Source: Paraphaeosphaeria minitans (lineage: Eukaryota > Ascomycota > Dothideomycetes > Pleosporales > Didymosphaeriaceae). Taken from it: a DNA stretch of 64,000 nt. Position numbers and translations under genes: made by a program. The stretch is from NCBI GenBank assembly GCA_015832175.1, contig WJXW01000004.1, forward strand, positions 2,852,001 through 2,916,000, in the 5' to 3' direction. This document shows, one piece after another, positions 44,543-55,862 of the stretch (the stretch's first letter is position 1; each line of letters opens with the position of its first letter). The notes under the pieces are model-generated. The model saw only the letters and a list, made by a program, of their open reading frames with translations, searched no databases and had not been told where the DNA came from.

Positions 44543-46561
44543 CTAGTCGAGACCATCGTCCATCTCGTGCTCGGTGACGTCGTCCTCTTGCGCAACCGCC
44601 GCCGCCGCAGCAGCAAGCAAAGCCTGCGCTTGTGCCTCCCAGAACATCTCATCCGCGTGTCCGTCAGGTCCCATCAGCTCCTCGGCCAACACGTATTCGA
44701 CGTCGCCCTCTTCCGCGTCCATCCACTCGGCCAGGTCTTCGTCATCCTCGTCAAAAGCATCATCCCACTCATCGTCCTCATCCGATTCAATCGTGACCGT
44801 GAAGGCCCGCGGGTCATCGTCCGGGTCTGCCCTCCGCATGCGTTCCCACAACGCGTTCAGCGAGCGCCCGACTTTGCCTCGACACCAGATGATATCGGAA
44901 TCGGTGAGCTGGTCCGTTTCCGGAAACTCTGTTGGCTTCGCAGCCTTCTCAGCTACGACCCTCCCATCTTCGTAGTCTTCAGCCTCCGGTGTCTCCTTGC
45001 CTCGCAACCACGCAGAAGTCTGCGCATACTCGAGCTCGTAAGCCCGCAACTCTGCTTCATGTGCTGGAGCCCAGGTACGATTGAAACCGATCTCTTGCGC
45101 ATTGTACATGCAGACTAATTCAGGTAATGGCTCGCCGTGCAGGAAGGGCGGAATCAAGCCAGTCCTCCACGTAGCCTCCAGCGTGACTTTGAGATTGATG
45201 CCATGCTTGAACAGTTTGTATCCGGTCTTATGACGCTCCCGAAGGGCCTCGTCTTCGGTAATGTGCAGTGTCTTTGCCATGGGCATCTCAGACGTTGCGC
45301 CCTGCACAAACTCCAGAGTCTTCAGAGAGGCAAGGTATGTGTACGGGTCGTGAGGTGGGAGATGTTCGAAGAAGTCGTCGTTGGTAGAGGCAGCCGAGTG
45401 CCAAAAGCGGATAATCCTAGGACGCGGATTTCGAATCTGAAGGGTGTGCAGGTTGGGTGGGGCTTGTGTATGCGAGAGGGCGATGCTGCGGTGCAGAAAT
45501 GAGCACATGTCGACACGGAGTGTCTTGAGGCTGTGGAAGTCTCGCATACCAGCCCCGGGGATGGGCAGAGCCTTGTGGTAGTTCATATTGATTATACACG
45601 CCGGATCGTAGTGTACGAGAGTTTCGAGCGCATGAGCGACATGGCTCAGCGCTGCAAGGGCGGCTTCCGGAGCGCGCGTTAGCCGAGGGTTCGCGCCTCT
45701 ACCCTCGTTGATGTTGCAGAGATTCTCGCCCAACGTGAGATGCTTCAGTCTTTTCGGTGTCGCAAGGATCCTGCCCAGACTCCGCGGCTCGAGCTCGCAC
45801 TCATCAAAGACGAGTTCGGTGAGGGGAGTCGTTTTCGCATACGGCTCGAGTTCAGGCAGGTCCAAAGGCAGAGCGAGGCAGGAGACGTGAAGGTAACGTA
45901 GGCTAGGGTGTCGAAATAGGCAGTGGAAATCACCTAGGTTCCAGAAGTCGTCGCTCACGCCGTGCGTATGGATCACAACTGCGACAGTTAGTAATGCGCC
46001 ACTAACAATTTTTCTTGCAAATGCTGTAGACATACGCCTCTCCAATTTGGACAGCCCGACGTCGCCACGACGAGTCAGACTCCCTGCAGCCACCTCCAGA
46101 CTGGCAGCCTCCAAGTGCGCCCGGAACTTCTCCATGTCCTTCAGAACCCACTCATCTCCGCCCTCATCCCACTTGTAGTTGTCGTACGGGCTTTCGATCT
46201 CCCAGCTCCGCAGCGCCTTCATGCCACCAACGCAGGAATTGAAGACGGCGCGCTCATCGGCAGTTGCGCCCAGGCCACCGTGGAAACGGTACAAGATCTT
46301 GAGCGTTTCCACGTAAGCGACGCGATCGAACCGTCGTGTGAAGGCCTCGATGATGGCATGGAGGTGGTTCGTAGAGAGAAGTTCGATGTTTGTGTAGATG
46401 TGCTTTTCGGCTTCGATCTGAAAGAAACGGCTGACGCGCGCAAGTGAGCATAGGGTTTGCGCGTCGCCAGCGAGGTGAGACACGACCTGGACGAGGAGCT
46501 CGTCGGGGAGGTAGAAGAGGCTGTTAGGGTTGTTGCGAACAATCTGGGTAGCAGCGGCCAT
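44543..46561 (-). CDS. F-box protein with LRR-like body and acidic tail
   Basis: The N-terminus is a standard F-box, FYLPDELLVQVVSHLAGDAQ then LCSLARVSRFFQIEAEKHIY, so the protein should bind Skp1 and act as an SCF ubiquitin-ligase adaptor. The body is leucine-rich with irregular repeats (LRYLHVSCLALPLDLPEL, TPLTELVFDECELEPRSLGR, LKTLRVDMCSFLHRS). The tail is strongly acidic (DEDDEWDDAFDEDDEDLAEW) followed by an alanine run. The frame is open for 672 codons. However, a 57-nt stretch (45979-46035) has a GTATGT donor, an ACTAACT branch site and a CGCAG acceptor, and its length is a multiple of three. It is very likely an intron, giving a 653-residue protein in which ERL-VIHTHG is joined. The target is unknown. 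Start: the ATG at 46561. Confidence 0.88.
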   Translation of the reverse strand: MAAATQIVRNNPNSLFYLPDELLVQVVSHLAGDAQTLCSLARVSRFFQIEAEKHIYTNIELLSTNHLHAIIEAFTRRFDRVAYVETLKILYRFHGGLGATADERAVFNSCVGGMKALRSWEIESPYDNYKWDEGGDEWVLKDMEKFRAHLEAASLEVAAGSLTRRGDVGLSKLERRMSTAFARKIVSGALLTVAVVIHTHGVSDDFWNLGDFHCLFRHPSLRYLHVSCLALPLDLPELEPYAKTTPLTELVFDECELEPRSLGRILATPKRLKHLTLGENLCNINEGRGANPRLTRAPEAALAALSHVAHALETLVHYDPACIINMNYHKALPIPGAGMRDFHSLKTLRVDMCSFLHRSIALSHTQAPPNLHTLQIRNPRPRIIRFWHSAASTNDDFFEHLPPHDPYTYLASLKTLEFVQGATSEMPMAKTLHITEDEALRERHKTGYKLFKHGINLKVTLEATWRTGLIPPFLHGEPLPELVCMYNAQEIGFNRTWAPAHEAELRAYELEYAQTSAWLRGKETPEAEDYEDGRVVAEKAAKPTEFPETDQLTDSDIIWCRGKVGRSLNALWERMRRADPDDDPRAFTVTIESDEDDEWDDAFDEDDEDLAEWMDAEEGDVEYVLAEELMGPDGHADEMFWEAQAQALLAAAAAAVAQEDDVTEHEMDDGLD

Positions 46562-47349
46562 GGCGGGCGGTGGTGTGCAGTCGTCCAGCGGTTACCGCAG
46601 GCTTTTGTAGGGCGGTTGGTCGCATGTTGAGGAGCTTTGAGAGTAGAGTAGATGAGGGGTTTCGCGACGCGTTCGGCACGTGACGCGGGGTTCCGCTGCA
46701 AGTCCGCCCAGACCACTTTTCCATCTGATAGACATACGTTTGATAGCACCCTCGGCCTTCAATTACAAACACAGCGCGGAACAATCGTGGAAGTGATCTT
46801 CAGGAGGACGACTGGTTGGTACACAACTTCACACAGCTAAAAACTTGGCCGGCCGTCACAGTCTCCAGACAATCACACAACTTGCTCGCGAGTCACCATG
46901 CAATCCATGTCCTAAACCACAACTACGCTGGAGCGCACCGTGGTGAATGATTCGTATGTATCTTGCACACTAACTGTGACGCGTCGATGGGTCCCGAATG
47001 GCCGAACCCAACCCTATGACAATGCCAGGCGGACCTTGTCGACGCCCGCATGCAACATGAACGCCGTGAGTCCCCAAAGAAAGCAGGATGCCGATGTGAT
47101 GCAGGGGTATATGTAATAAAGATGCTCCGTGTGGTGGTGGCGGACGTTAGAAAAGTGGTCTAGCGACGAACTCAATCGGTGGTCTGCAAGTACTGTCCGC
47201 GTCTAGATTACTATTGTGTGTCGTGCCATGGGTGCGCCGTACGTTGTTCATCTAGCACATCCATGGTACTGCGCAGAGCAGTAAACGTTCTCCCTGGGTG
47301 GGAGTAAGCGCTGAGCCGTGGCAGGCTATAGACTAGCATCGTAGAGTTC
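46562..47349. other. Intergenic
   Basis: This is the region upstream of the F-box gene and downstream of the next small gene. No feature is seen. Confidence 0.4.
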
Positions 47350-47535
47350 TTACCTCGTGAGATATGTCCCGTCAGCCTTCGTCCTGCGCGACTCCAGCAG
47401 CGGCGGGACGAAAGGTAGGGTGAATGCCGAGACGAGGTAGCCAGTCATGAGGGTGGCCTTGAGTCTGTAGTGCGGGTCACGAGGGAGAGATGTCGAGTAG
47501 CGTCGAAGCTGGTTGAGGGCGTGCGTAGCGAACAT
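47350..47535 (-). CDS. Hypothetical small membrane protein, possibly mitochondrial
   Basis: A 61-residue frame starts with MFATHALNQLRRYSTSLPRD, which looks like a short mitochondrial targeting sequence. A single hydrophobic segment follows (LMTGYLVSAFTLPFVPPLL), then the polar end ESRRTKADGTYLTR. The stop follows directly, but CACGAG-GTAAGA at the end could also be a splice donor, so more exons are possible. No family is recognised. The presequence-like start and the single helix are the only support. Confidence 0.5.
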   Translation of the reverse strand: MFATHALNQLRRYSTSLPRDPHYRLKATLMTGYLVSAFTLPFVPPLLESRRTKADGTYLTR

Positions 47536-48800
47536 GATGGATGCGAGGGTTGAGTGGTGCCGGGGAGGGTCGTGATTGATATTCGATTGCTATTGCTGTT
47601 CCTTTTCTCTTTGAGTACGGTATAGATGTGGATGCTCGAATGGTGGATGTGGGGCCACGGGTGGCAGCTGTCTTGATGCGTGGATGCGGCGAGTGACGGT
47701 CGGCTGCTTCCGAAATGTCAGTTCAAGTTTCCTGGAGGCAAGCAAGAGAGCTTGAGCAATAGCAGGTGGCTATATGAATTGCAGGAGCGGCAACTGCCTA
47801 CGCGGCGGTGCGCATGCTTTAAAGGGTGCGACCCGGGGCCCGCAGTAGATACTATAGATACTCACTGTGGGATGACGCACCACGCGGAGAAATGTGCCGA
47901 GTCAGATCGATGCGGCTCTGGAGGAGCTCCTCCCTGCTGGCTACCTACCAAAGAAAGACTGTGTAGATGGCTGGCAAGAAAGAAGCTTCGTGGTTTGTTT
48001 GCGATATCCAGCGAATTTGTGATTGGAAATCAGAAGTGACACAACAGATAATATGGCAGAAGCAGCAGCTGTGATTATATAGGTAGGTCCTCCTGATGAT
48101 TACTGGGGGAGAGGTACGGTAGGTAAAAGCTCTTGGCCGGGATATGTGGGCATTTGGTGCAGAGCGCCACCATATCAGCTCATGCTCATGCGACCTTCTC
48201 GGCTCGCTGGTACGAGCTTCGTAGGCTGAGCGACTTGCGAGCCCGTGCAATGATCAATCACGGCACTTTAGGCCCTGTTGCGCCTGCGAAACACTGGGTC
48301 ATGCGTCAGCAGCAATGCACGTGCTGTGATTGGTGGCAGCCTTTGGGGGCGTGCTAGGACAACACGACCTTTTTCTTGACCTTGTCCAAGAACCGCCTGC
48401 ACAACACAGCTCACGTGAAGCGAGAACGCAAGTTCGTGTGTCTATTGCGCACCAACGTAAGCCTACGGTTGCCACAACCCCGCGAGAAATACATTACGGG
48501 TCCCGGAGTTGGGCTTGACATGCCCATGTAGCGCAGGAGTGTGATGTGAACTTGGGCGTGGGCTTTCGCATGAGCTTGAGCGTTCAAAACCGTCACTTGA
48601 TAGGTAAAGTACCTAGGTAGCTAGGTAGCGCTACAAACGCCGGCCTACTGCCAGTCCACTTCACGACGATGCGGCAAGACTACGCATCGAACCGTACAGT
48701 CGACGTGCTATCGAAAGCCCAAGCGACGGCTCCAACCCCGACCAAACGAGTGACGCGTGCGACCCTCCCCCGTGGCTCCGCTGCGTGAAACCCCCCGCGT
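47536..48800. other. Intergenic with motif clusters
   Basis: No gene is supported. TAGGTAGGTCC (about 48080), GGTACGGTAGGT (about 48113) and AAAGTACCTAGGTAGCTAGG (about 48605) are further copies of the recurrent intergenic motif. Confidence 0.4.
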
Positions 48801-50474
48801 CTACGACCCGGAAGGCTGCGCAAAGGTCGACCCGATGGGCCCGAACTTGATCGCGGAGAAGACTACCTGAGCGTTCGGCGACTTCTCTTCCACGTCGGCG
48901 GGAGCCCCCGACGAGGTTGGGCAGGTACCGCGGGCTACCCCGGGTTTGGTGGCGGGCTGGTCCGTCGGGTAGTTGCTGTCGAGCCACAGCATGTTGGCGT
49001 AGTGGTCGTCCCAGAGCGACATGACGAGGACCATGCCGGCGGCGCCGGCGCGTCCCATCGAGGCCATTCCACCTGGTCTGGAATCAGCGAGAAAGATTGC
49101 AGGTGGGGACCCTGGCGAGATATATATAGATAGATAGAGACAGAGATAGAACCGGCGACTCACCATGCTCGTTGAACGGATACCGATCCTCCGCAAACGC
49201 CTTCTCCTGGGCATTGCACCACGCCTGCGTGATGGAGTTGCCGGTCAAACCAGCGACCGCAGGCTGAGGATTCTGGATGACTCTGCCGTTCTGGACGTAG
49301 AAGCGCTTGATCTCCGAGATGGTACTCCCAGAGCCCAGGAACTGCGTGACGACGGTGAACTTGGCGTTGGTGTTGACCGTCTTTCCCGGACCGTAGAAGT
49401 CTTTGACGCCCACGCGGTACGGATTGAAGTCGCATCCATTCGCATCGCAATTACCCGCGTAGCGGTCTTCCGAGTAGGTCCCACCGCAGCTGGTGCCGGT
49501 GCACGCCGAATAGGCTTCCGGGCTGCAGGAGTGTGGCGTGACGGCGGTGGAGATGGAGTTGGCCTCCCAGACATCCATCTCGGCGCTGTGGGCACGTTAG
49601 TAGGATATTATGGTCCTGGTAGGGAATTTGTACCAGCAAGCGCCCTTTTTGCCAACACCACTGTTTTCATCGTTGCTCGACGGGACCCAGCCTTCAGCAT
49701 TGGCCTTGTTGCTACAAGTCAGTGTTGCAACTAGAAAGCCATGGCAGGACGTACCGATCCGCCGACAAACTTCAAGTCACGTGCACATTGAGCATCACAG
49801 TAGCCTTGGCGTAGTGAGCAACCGTTGGGTAGACGCAGGATCTGATGAATACACACCGGTACCGTACTTTGCACCCGGGGTACCTTGACCCTTCTGGGGC
49901 ATGGACACAAAGTAGAGCGCACCATTGAGACCGCAGGGCAATTGCGATAGGTCCACGTCAAAGGTGAACTCGTTTCCAGGAAGCTTGAACATTTGGTAGT
50001 TGCTGGCGTCCTGCAACAGGTAAGTGCGCGACCCGATGTTGGTCGAGTATGATCCCTTGGTGACGAATTTGAGGGTCAGTGCATCGGTGCCAGTGGTGAT
50101 TCCGTAGGTGCCTGGTGGGCTCGGTTTAGCTGGGCTGCTGCACCCTGCGTCCACTGTAGCAGCTTACCACTGTAGTCGGCTCCGTCCATGACACAGTTCG
50201 AAGAACATGCCGAGTTGGTCGAGCATAGAGACGAGTCCCATTTGTTTCCGGTGTAGCAATTGGTCGTGCCACTTGTGGTGTGCAGCCAACGCCAGTTCGA
50301 GTCGACAACGATCTCGCCGCTGACATTGGAGCAGCTAGTCCCTCCCTTTCCGGTGCACGTCTTCCACTGCAGCTTAGGGTGCGTCTCCGTCTGCTGCGTG
50401 CCCACGCCAAAAGCGGAAACGGTGGATGCCGAAAAGAGTGCCACGAGGGCTTTGAAAGCCAAGGAGGGAGCCAT
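48801..50474 (-). CDS. Secreted GH7 cellobiohydrolase, catalytic domain only
   Basis: This is a glycoside hydrolase family 7 enzyme that releases cellobiose from cellulose chain ends. Six exons: 50168-50474, 49857-50111, 49755-49804, 49634-49704, 49164-49585 and 48801-49072, giving 458 residues in phase. The signal peptide is [20 protein letters not shown]. Landmarks are [12 protein letters not shown], the catalytic EMDVWEANS (E230 nucleophile, D232, E235 acid/base), [20 protein letters not shown] and [20 protein letters not shown], with many paired cysteines. Loops typical of processive cellobiohydrolases are present. The protein ends at [17 protein letters not shown], without linker or cellulose-binding (CBM1) module. 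The intron 3 acceptor was taken at CAACAAG to give FVGG-SANAEGW in phase. Intron 5 contains ATATATA/GATA microsatellite sequence. Carbon-catabolite control is likely, as for the family (see the promoter entry). Confidence 0.96.
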
Positions 50475-50790
50475 GTTGTGGTAAGTTCAACTGGTTCTGT
50501 CTGTCTGTGCTGATCTGAACGGTAGCTCGCCGCCTTTTATGTGCCCATTGTTCGCGAAAACTTGGAGCCTTGACTTCCGTCGTATATTGCTCCCGTTCGT
50601 GTGCAGAGTGAATCGATGCCCCTCGTGATAGCGTCGCCGGATCGCAGTGTCGTCGGGCCGTGAAGAGGAAATTTCCATCCATTGGCAGTACCCCGCTAGT
50701 GGAGAGCCATACACCACGCGCTCCATCTGCCTGTACCTTGCGTCCGGTTCAGACTTTCTTCGAACAGGCTATGTGACCCAGGCGGGGCCA
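50475..50790 (-). promoter_or_regulatory. Upstream region of the GH7 gene
   Basis: Reading towards the gene: a CATAAAAGG element about 60 bp before the ATG (50533-50541), a CCAAT box (50681-50685) and two GCGGGG words (50691-50696 and 50782-50787) that fit the CreA repressor consensus SYGGRG. These are short words that also occur by chance, so control by glucose repression is suggested by family knowledge rather than shown. Confidence 0.4.
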
Positions 50791-53364
50791 AGATGAAGAT
50801 GTTCCGACGGAGGTCGACGATGGTGATGGCCAAGTGCAGCAACCCACCAATCAAGGGATGCGAATGAATAGGACATAGCCTGTATGACCGTAAGAGGAAT
50901 GCACGATTGACCTTTAGTGTTCTGCACCCTTTTTGGGACGACGAATGAACCGATCCGGCATTCTTGTTGTTCCGCCAAGCTCCAAGCTCATTGCGGGGAT
51001 AGAGTGACGGCCGCAGGGATTTAGATAAGTTGATTGCGGGGAAGCGAGGAACTAGTGTCAGAAGATATTGCGCCCACGAGAGAAACGTGGCACACGGTCA
51101 CATGCCACATGGTCGCTATTCAGCCTTGAATCGCACGAGGTAAGAGCCGCCGCTGTGAAACTTGGACAAGTTGAAGAGAGAAGCAGTCGACGCAGCGTGG
51201 CCACCTTCCGGACCCAGAGTCTTGGTGATGGCTACTTACTGGGCCCTGGGGTACGAAAGCATTATGCGTTCGATTCTGCTTGTCGGTCTGTTTCAAGATC
51301 CTGGGTGCTGGAAATTCGTATGCGAAGAGGCGAGCAAAAGAATTGAGGATTTGGGCTCGTTAGGCGGTGAGGCTGCGAATTGGTTGAAGAATGTGTTGCG
51401 ACGACTCCATCCAAGTGCTACACTAGTCATCAGCCATAAAGTGCCTATAAGCTGAGCTGAGGCGGTTCGCAATGTTCGGTACGTCTTCGTTGCTGTGGGA
51501 GCATACACCAGAGTGCGGCGTCATAAGTGAACAGGAATGCTCGTGTGCACCTGTTCATGCTCGCTTAGCATGCCCATGTAGGCTTGGCTCCCACAACCGT
51601 TCGACGGGGAGCAATTCTATGCTTCTTGGAAACATGGTGGCGGGCCCTGGAATGACATGTCTAGCAAGTTCAGGTAAGAATAGAACTGGTGTGCTGGGTA
51701 CGTGCGAGGTCTTCGTTCACCGCGCCCACATCGTAGCAAAACATAGTACCAGCACCCGTCCACATGCCTTGAAAGGAACAGGGCCTACAAAGTTATCACC
51801 ACAAGTCGCGGAATAAATATATGCAATGTAAACGAAGAAGAGACAGGTACGTACGGGGACGTCGCAGCTATGCACGGCATGCGTGTTCTGAGGTTGCAAC
51901 AGTGTGGCATTCGCCGAAACAAAACCTGCGAGTATCCACCTCCGGTAGACGAGGGATCTTACACTCCACCGTCTTCAGAATGGGCATCGGAAATGGATCC
52001 CTGGGCGGTTGGGCGTCAATCCGAATACCAGGACACACATAGCTCTTCTCCAGGGTTGGCTGCTCGTGCATCGCCTCCATTTTTTTACTGCCTGGTTTTC
52101 AATCAAGCCCTACAGACAGCGACGCACCATACTGCCCGATGACTGGCGTACTCGTCGATGGTCTTGTTGGAAGCGATTGCAAAGGAGTAGGCCGGGCGTC
52201 GACCAACCGGCAAGAGTTTGTGGAGCTCGGGAAGTGGGTCATGAAATGTCAAGGTCGACCTAGAAGATGGGACCAGTACCAGGAGTGGCCTGGCCGATAC
52301 TTTGCCGAATGCCTTGACCGGGGAGCGTTTGGTGATGACACTGCGATTCTAATTCCAATCCACTGGATGGCGATCATGTCTCGAAGCAGTAACCCTTTTG
52401 TCGAGGCTTGGGGGTCTTTCTACAGTCAATCCTCGCAAGAGCACCTGGCCTGCACAGCTAGCGTGACCAGAGGAAGTTTCTGCTCGACCCATGGCAAACG
52501 AGAAGGCATCGAGGCAGATGGACACGGTACCTGCTCACTTGCAACTACCAAGCTATAGCGGGCCAGGCCAGACGCCAGAGTCAACCCCACAGAGACTCGG
52601 GGACCCGCACGGATTTTCAATAGTACCAGACGAGGTTGCGCGCATGCCGTTGGACCCATACCTACACGTCTTCGATGTGAGGGACTAAAGGATCCCCTAG
52701 GGTTGCGGCTCCGTGTGGGAACGATGCTGCATGGCCTAGGTTTCTACGTCGTCGAGGCGGTTCGCTGGTGCGCTGGTTCGCTGGTGAGGGTGGCGACGGC
52801 AGACTAGTAGGGCGCCGGCGTTGAGAAGGAGATGTCATGTGAGCAAGCAGGCGCGCAAGCATCATGGAGAAAGGGTTACATTTCTCAAGCTTGGTCGCGG
52901 CACACTTGTGGCTTGGCCACAGACTTTCCGCCGCCTCCATTGGCGCGTGCAATCCGGGTTCCGTGGGCTAACGCACGTGAGCCCGCGGGCATGTCTCAGG
53001 CCTTCCGCCCTAGGCCCGAAGCAGACTAGCTGTCACCACCACCATGCCACGGCGCTGTGCTGTGCTGCGTGAGCGTCAGCGGCGCGCACCCTTGGGCTGC
53101 CGAGTCCGAGGCGGCTCAAATACAACACTTGACCTGAATCCTTCAAGACCGGGCGACGCATCCTGAACATCAAGGCCACGCAGACTGACGGGCCAACCAC
53201 ATGTGAGCGTGGAGGACGGAGGTGCCGAGAGCGTGCAAACAAGCCCCAAGCGTCGTTGCTGGGAGCGACCCCAGATCCCCGGTGGTGTGGAGGTCGGGAG
53301 GAGCAGGCTGACTGGGCTGAGGGCGTGGTCGACTGCGTCGAGAGCGTGGTTGTGCGTTGGGAGC
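50791..53364. other. Gene-poor stretch, 2.6 kb
   Basis: Only weak open frames lie here, the best being 52139-52558. The DNA from about 52700 becomes GC-rich and repetitive towards the tandem repeat at 53365. Confidence 0.4.
52139..52558 (+). CDS. Hypothetical protein, doubtful
   Basis: A 139-residue frame begins at an ATG. The middle (RRWDQYQEWPGRYFAECLDR then GAFGDDTAILIPIHWMAIMS) has an amino-acid mix like a real protein, but the ends do not. No signal peptide or known domain is present. It may be a fragment of a decayed gene or chance. Confidence 0.25.
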   Translation: MTGVLVDGLVGSDCKGVGRASTNRQEFVELGKWVMKCQGRPRRWDQYQEWPGRYFAECLDRGAFGDDTAILIPIHWMAIMSRSSNPFVEAWGSFYSQSSQEHLACTASVTRGSFCSTHGKREGIEADGHGTCSLATTKL

Positions 53365-53515
53365 GTGGAGCTTCCGCGGCGTGGTCGGCTGCGTTGAGAG
53401 CGAGGGCGACAGCGCTGAGAGCGTGGAGCTTCCGCGGCGTGGTCGGCTGCGTTGAGAGCGAGGGCGACAGCGCTGAGAGCGTGGAGCTTCCGCGGCGTGG
53501 TTGACTGCGTTGCGT
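53365..53515. repeat. 58-bp tandem repeat, about 2.6 copies
   Basis: Two consecutive, identical 58-bp units begin at 53365 and 53423 with GTGGAGCTTCCGCGGCG. A third, partial and slightly changed unit starts at 53481. Shorter related words (GAGAGCGTGG, GGTCGACTGCGT) continue on the left to about 53320. It lies 0.3 kb upstream of the sugar-transporter gene. Confidence 0.9.
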
Positions 53516-53825
53516 TAGACGTCTGCAGGAAACAAAGGCGGTCAGCTTGCCGGTGATGGATGGACTGTGTGGATCCCCGCCAGATGTTTGCAGCTTACGT
53601 CGGTTTATCTCCGCATGGGGTATATCAGCTAGCGGCATGAAAAGTGGATCCGCTCCATGAACCGGGTACTAGCGCGACTGTGGCGGTTGGGCCTTGCCCC
53701 CAGAGTCGTCTCCCCCATACACGGTTGGGGGCAGTGTATTTAACCTGCCTGTCTGTCCGCTTTGTTCGAGTCGACCCGCCGCTCAGTTCCACTCTCACCA
53801 CTCGTGTCCACCATCGGGAGACAAG

Positions 53826-55862
53826 ATGGCCGAAAAGAACATGGACACCATCAACGACCCCAGCGAGCCTCCGCAGTATGGCGCACTCCACGAGAAGGCC
53901 GAGAAGCCGCACACGGAGCTGGTGGAGCAGACCAACCGCCGTGCCTCGGTCGCCCTGAACATCGTCCAGAATCCCTTGCAGGTACGCCAGACTTTCGTCT
54001 TGTTGCCGTCGTGTGTGGTGTGTTGATGCTGACCGGGCCTGCTTGTAGCGCGTCTCACCTCAAGCCGCCGTTGCTGATGCGCGTGCTTTCGCCGAGTCCA
54101 ACGGCCTGTCCGAGCACGCATCGCTCTTCGGCCGTGCTGCACTCGTTGCCCGCGATCCTGCGCGCTTCGAGACACTTGCCGAGTTGGACGAGGAAGACCG
54201 CAACGCCCTCATCTATGAGCGCGACCATAAGTGGCACGGCCCGAAGATGTTGTGGTACTCGATTGGATTGTGCGCCATCGGTGCCGCCACCCAAGGCTGG
54301 GATCAAACAGGTTCAAACGGCGCCAACTTGTCCTTCCCCGAGGAGTTTGGAATCGCTGGCACTGGCAAGGACGAGTGGATCGTCGGCATCATCAACGCCA
54401 TCATCTTCTTGACTGCTGGACTGATGTAGGTGCACTCATCTGCCAATTGGCCAGCCTCACAGCTAACCCGATCAATCAGCGGTGCCTTCATTGTCGACCC
54501 CTTGAACAAATACCTCGGCCGACGTGGTGAGATTTTCGTAACCGCTCTGTGTCTGACGGCCACTCCCATCGGCTCTGCTTTCGCAAAGACATGGCAGCAG
54601 CTTTTCGCCGCTCGTTTCGTCATGGGCATTGGCATTGGTGCAAAGAATGCGACTGTACCCATCTATTCCGCTGAAATGGCCCCCGCCCGCATTCGAGGTG
54701 CTCTCGTCATGTTCTGGCAGTTGTGGGTCGTCATTGGTAAGAAGCTTCCCTTGGCAACGCTAAGCTCGTACTAATGTCTTTAGGTATTTTCTTGGGTTTC
54801 TGCGCCAATGTCATAGTCAAGGACACTGGCCGAATCTCTTGGCGTCTACAGCTTGGCTCTGCCTTTATCCCATCCTTCATTCTCAGCATTGGAATCTTCT
54901 TCTGCCCGGAATCACCTCGATGGCTCATGAAGAAGGGAAATCACGCCAAGGCATATAGGTCCATGAACAGGCTCCGAGCTCATCCCATCATCGCAGCGAG
55001 GGACTACTACTACTCTTTCATTATCTATGAGGAGGAGAAGAAGCTGGCTGCCGGAACGAACTACTTCACTCGTCTCTGGGACTGCTTCAGGGTGCCCAGG
55101 ATCCGGCGCGCCAACTACGGAGCAACCACCGTCATGCTTGCCCAGCAAATGTGTGGTATCAACATCATCTCCTTCTACAGCTCCACAATCTTCGAAAATG
55201 TGGGCTACGACAAGACGCAGGCGCTGTACGCCTCCCTTGGCTACGGTGCTGTTCAAGTCGTCTTCACGATTCCCACGCTTTTCCTGATCGACACCAAGGG
55301 CCGCAGAACCCTCTGCATGATCACCTTCCCTCTCATGTGTCTCTTCCTGCTCGCTGCCGGTCTCTCCCTCCTGACGCCCACCACCGCCTCCAAAGGCGCA
55401 CAGATTGGACCGGTCGTCCTCTTCGTCTACCTGTTCACGATATGCTACTCTCTCGGCGAAGGCCCTGTTGCCTTCCAATATTCCGCCGAGGTGTTCCCTA
55501 CCATCCAGCGTGAGCAGGGCATGGCTTGGGCCGTCTGCATCAACAACACCTTCGCCGGCATTCTCTCCCTCACTTTCCCCCGCATGAAGACCGTCATGAC
55601 GCCCACTGGTGCGTTCGGCTTCTACGCCGGGCTCAACCTCATCGCGTGGTTCATGATCTTCTGCTTCGTGCGTGAGACGAAGCAGCTTACCCTGGAGGAA
55701 CTCGACCAGGTGTTTTCCGTGCCGACCAAGACGTACATCGGTTACGAGCTTAAAGTCATGGTGCCGTACTGGATCAAGCGCTGGATCTTCTTCCAGAGGC
55801 ACCTCCCCAAGCCTGCGCCGATCATCGAAAAGGCCGAGTTCATCGAGCCTGTCACCATCTAG
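53826..55862 (+). CDS. MFS sugar transporter
   Basis: This is a sugar-porter family member of the major facilitator superfamily in the plasma membrane. Four exons: 53826-53981, 54049-54425, 54480-54736 and 54784-55862, with short introns of 67, 54 and 47 nt, giving 622 residues in phase. A long cytosolic N-terminus of about 140 residues precedes the first helix (WYSIGLCAIGAATQGWDQTG). Sugar-porter motifs are present: KYLGRRGEIF in loop 2-3, PESPRWLM after helix 6, QQMCGINIISFYSS in helix 7, DTKGRRTL in loop 8-9 and EGPVAFQYSAEVFP in helix 10, then FVRETKQLTLEELDQVFSVP (PETK-like, here RETK). It fits the fungal transporters with long N-tails. Sugar specificity cannot be told. It faces away from the GH7 gene, 3.4 kb apart, so joint control is not evident. 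Confidence 0.95.

Noticed and set aside
53033..53638. 201-residue minus-strand frame in the GC-rich repeat
   Set aside because: It is made open by the 58-bp tandem repeat, and the translation is repetitive Ser/Arg/Pro without domain features.
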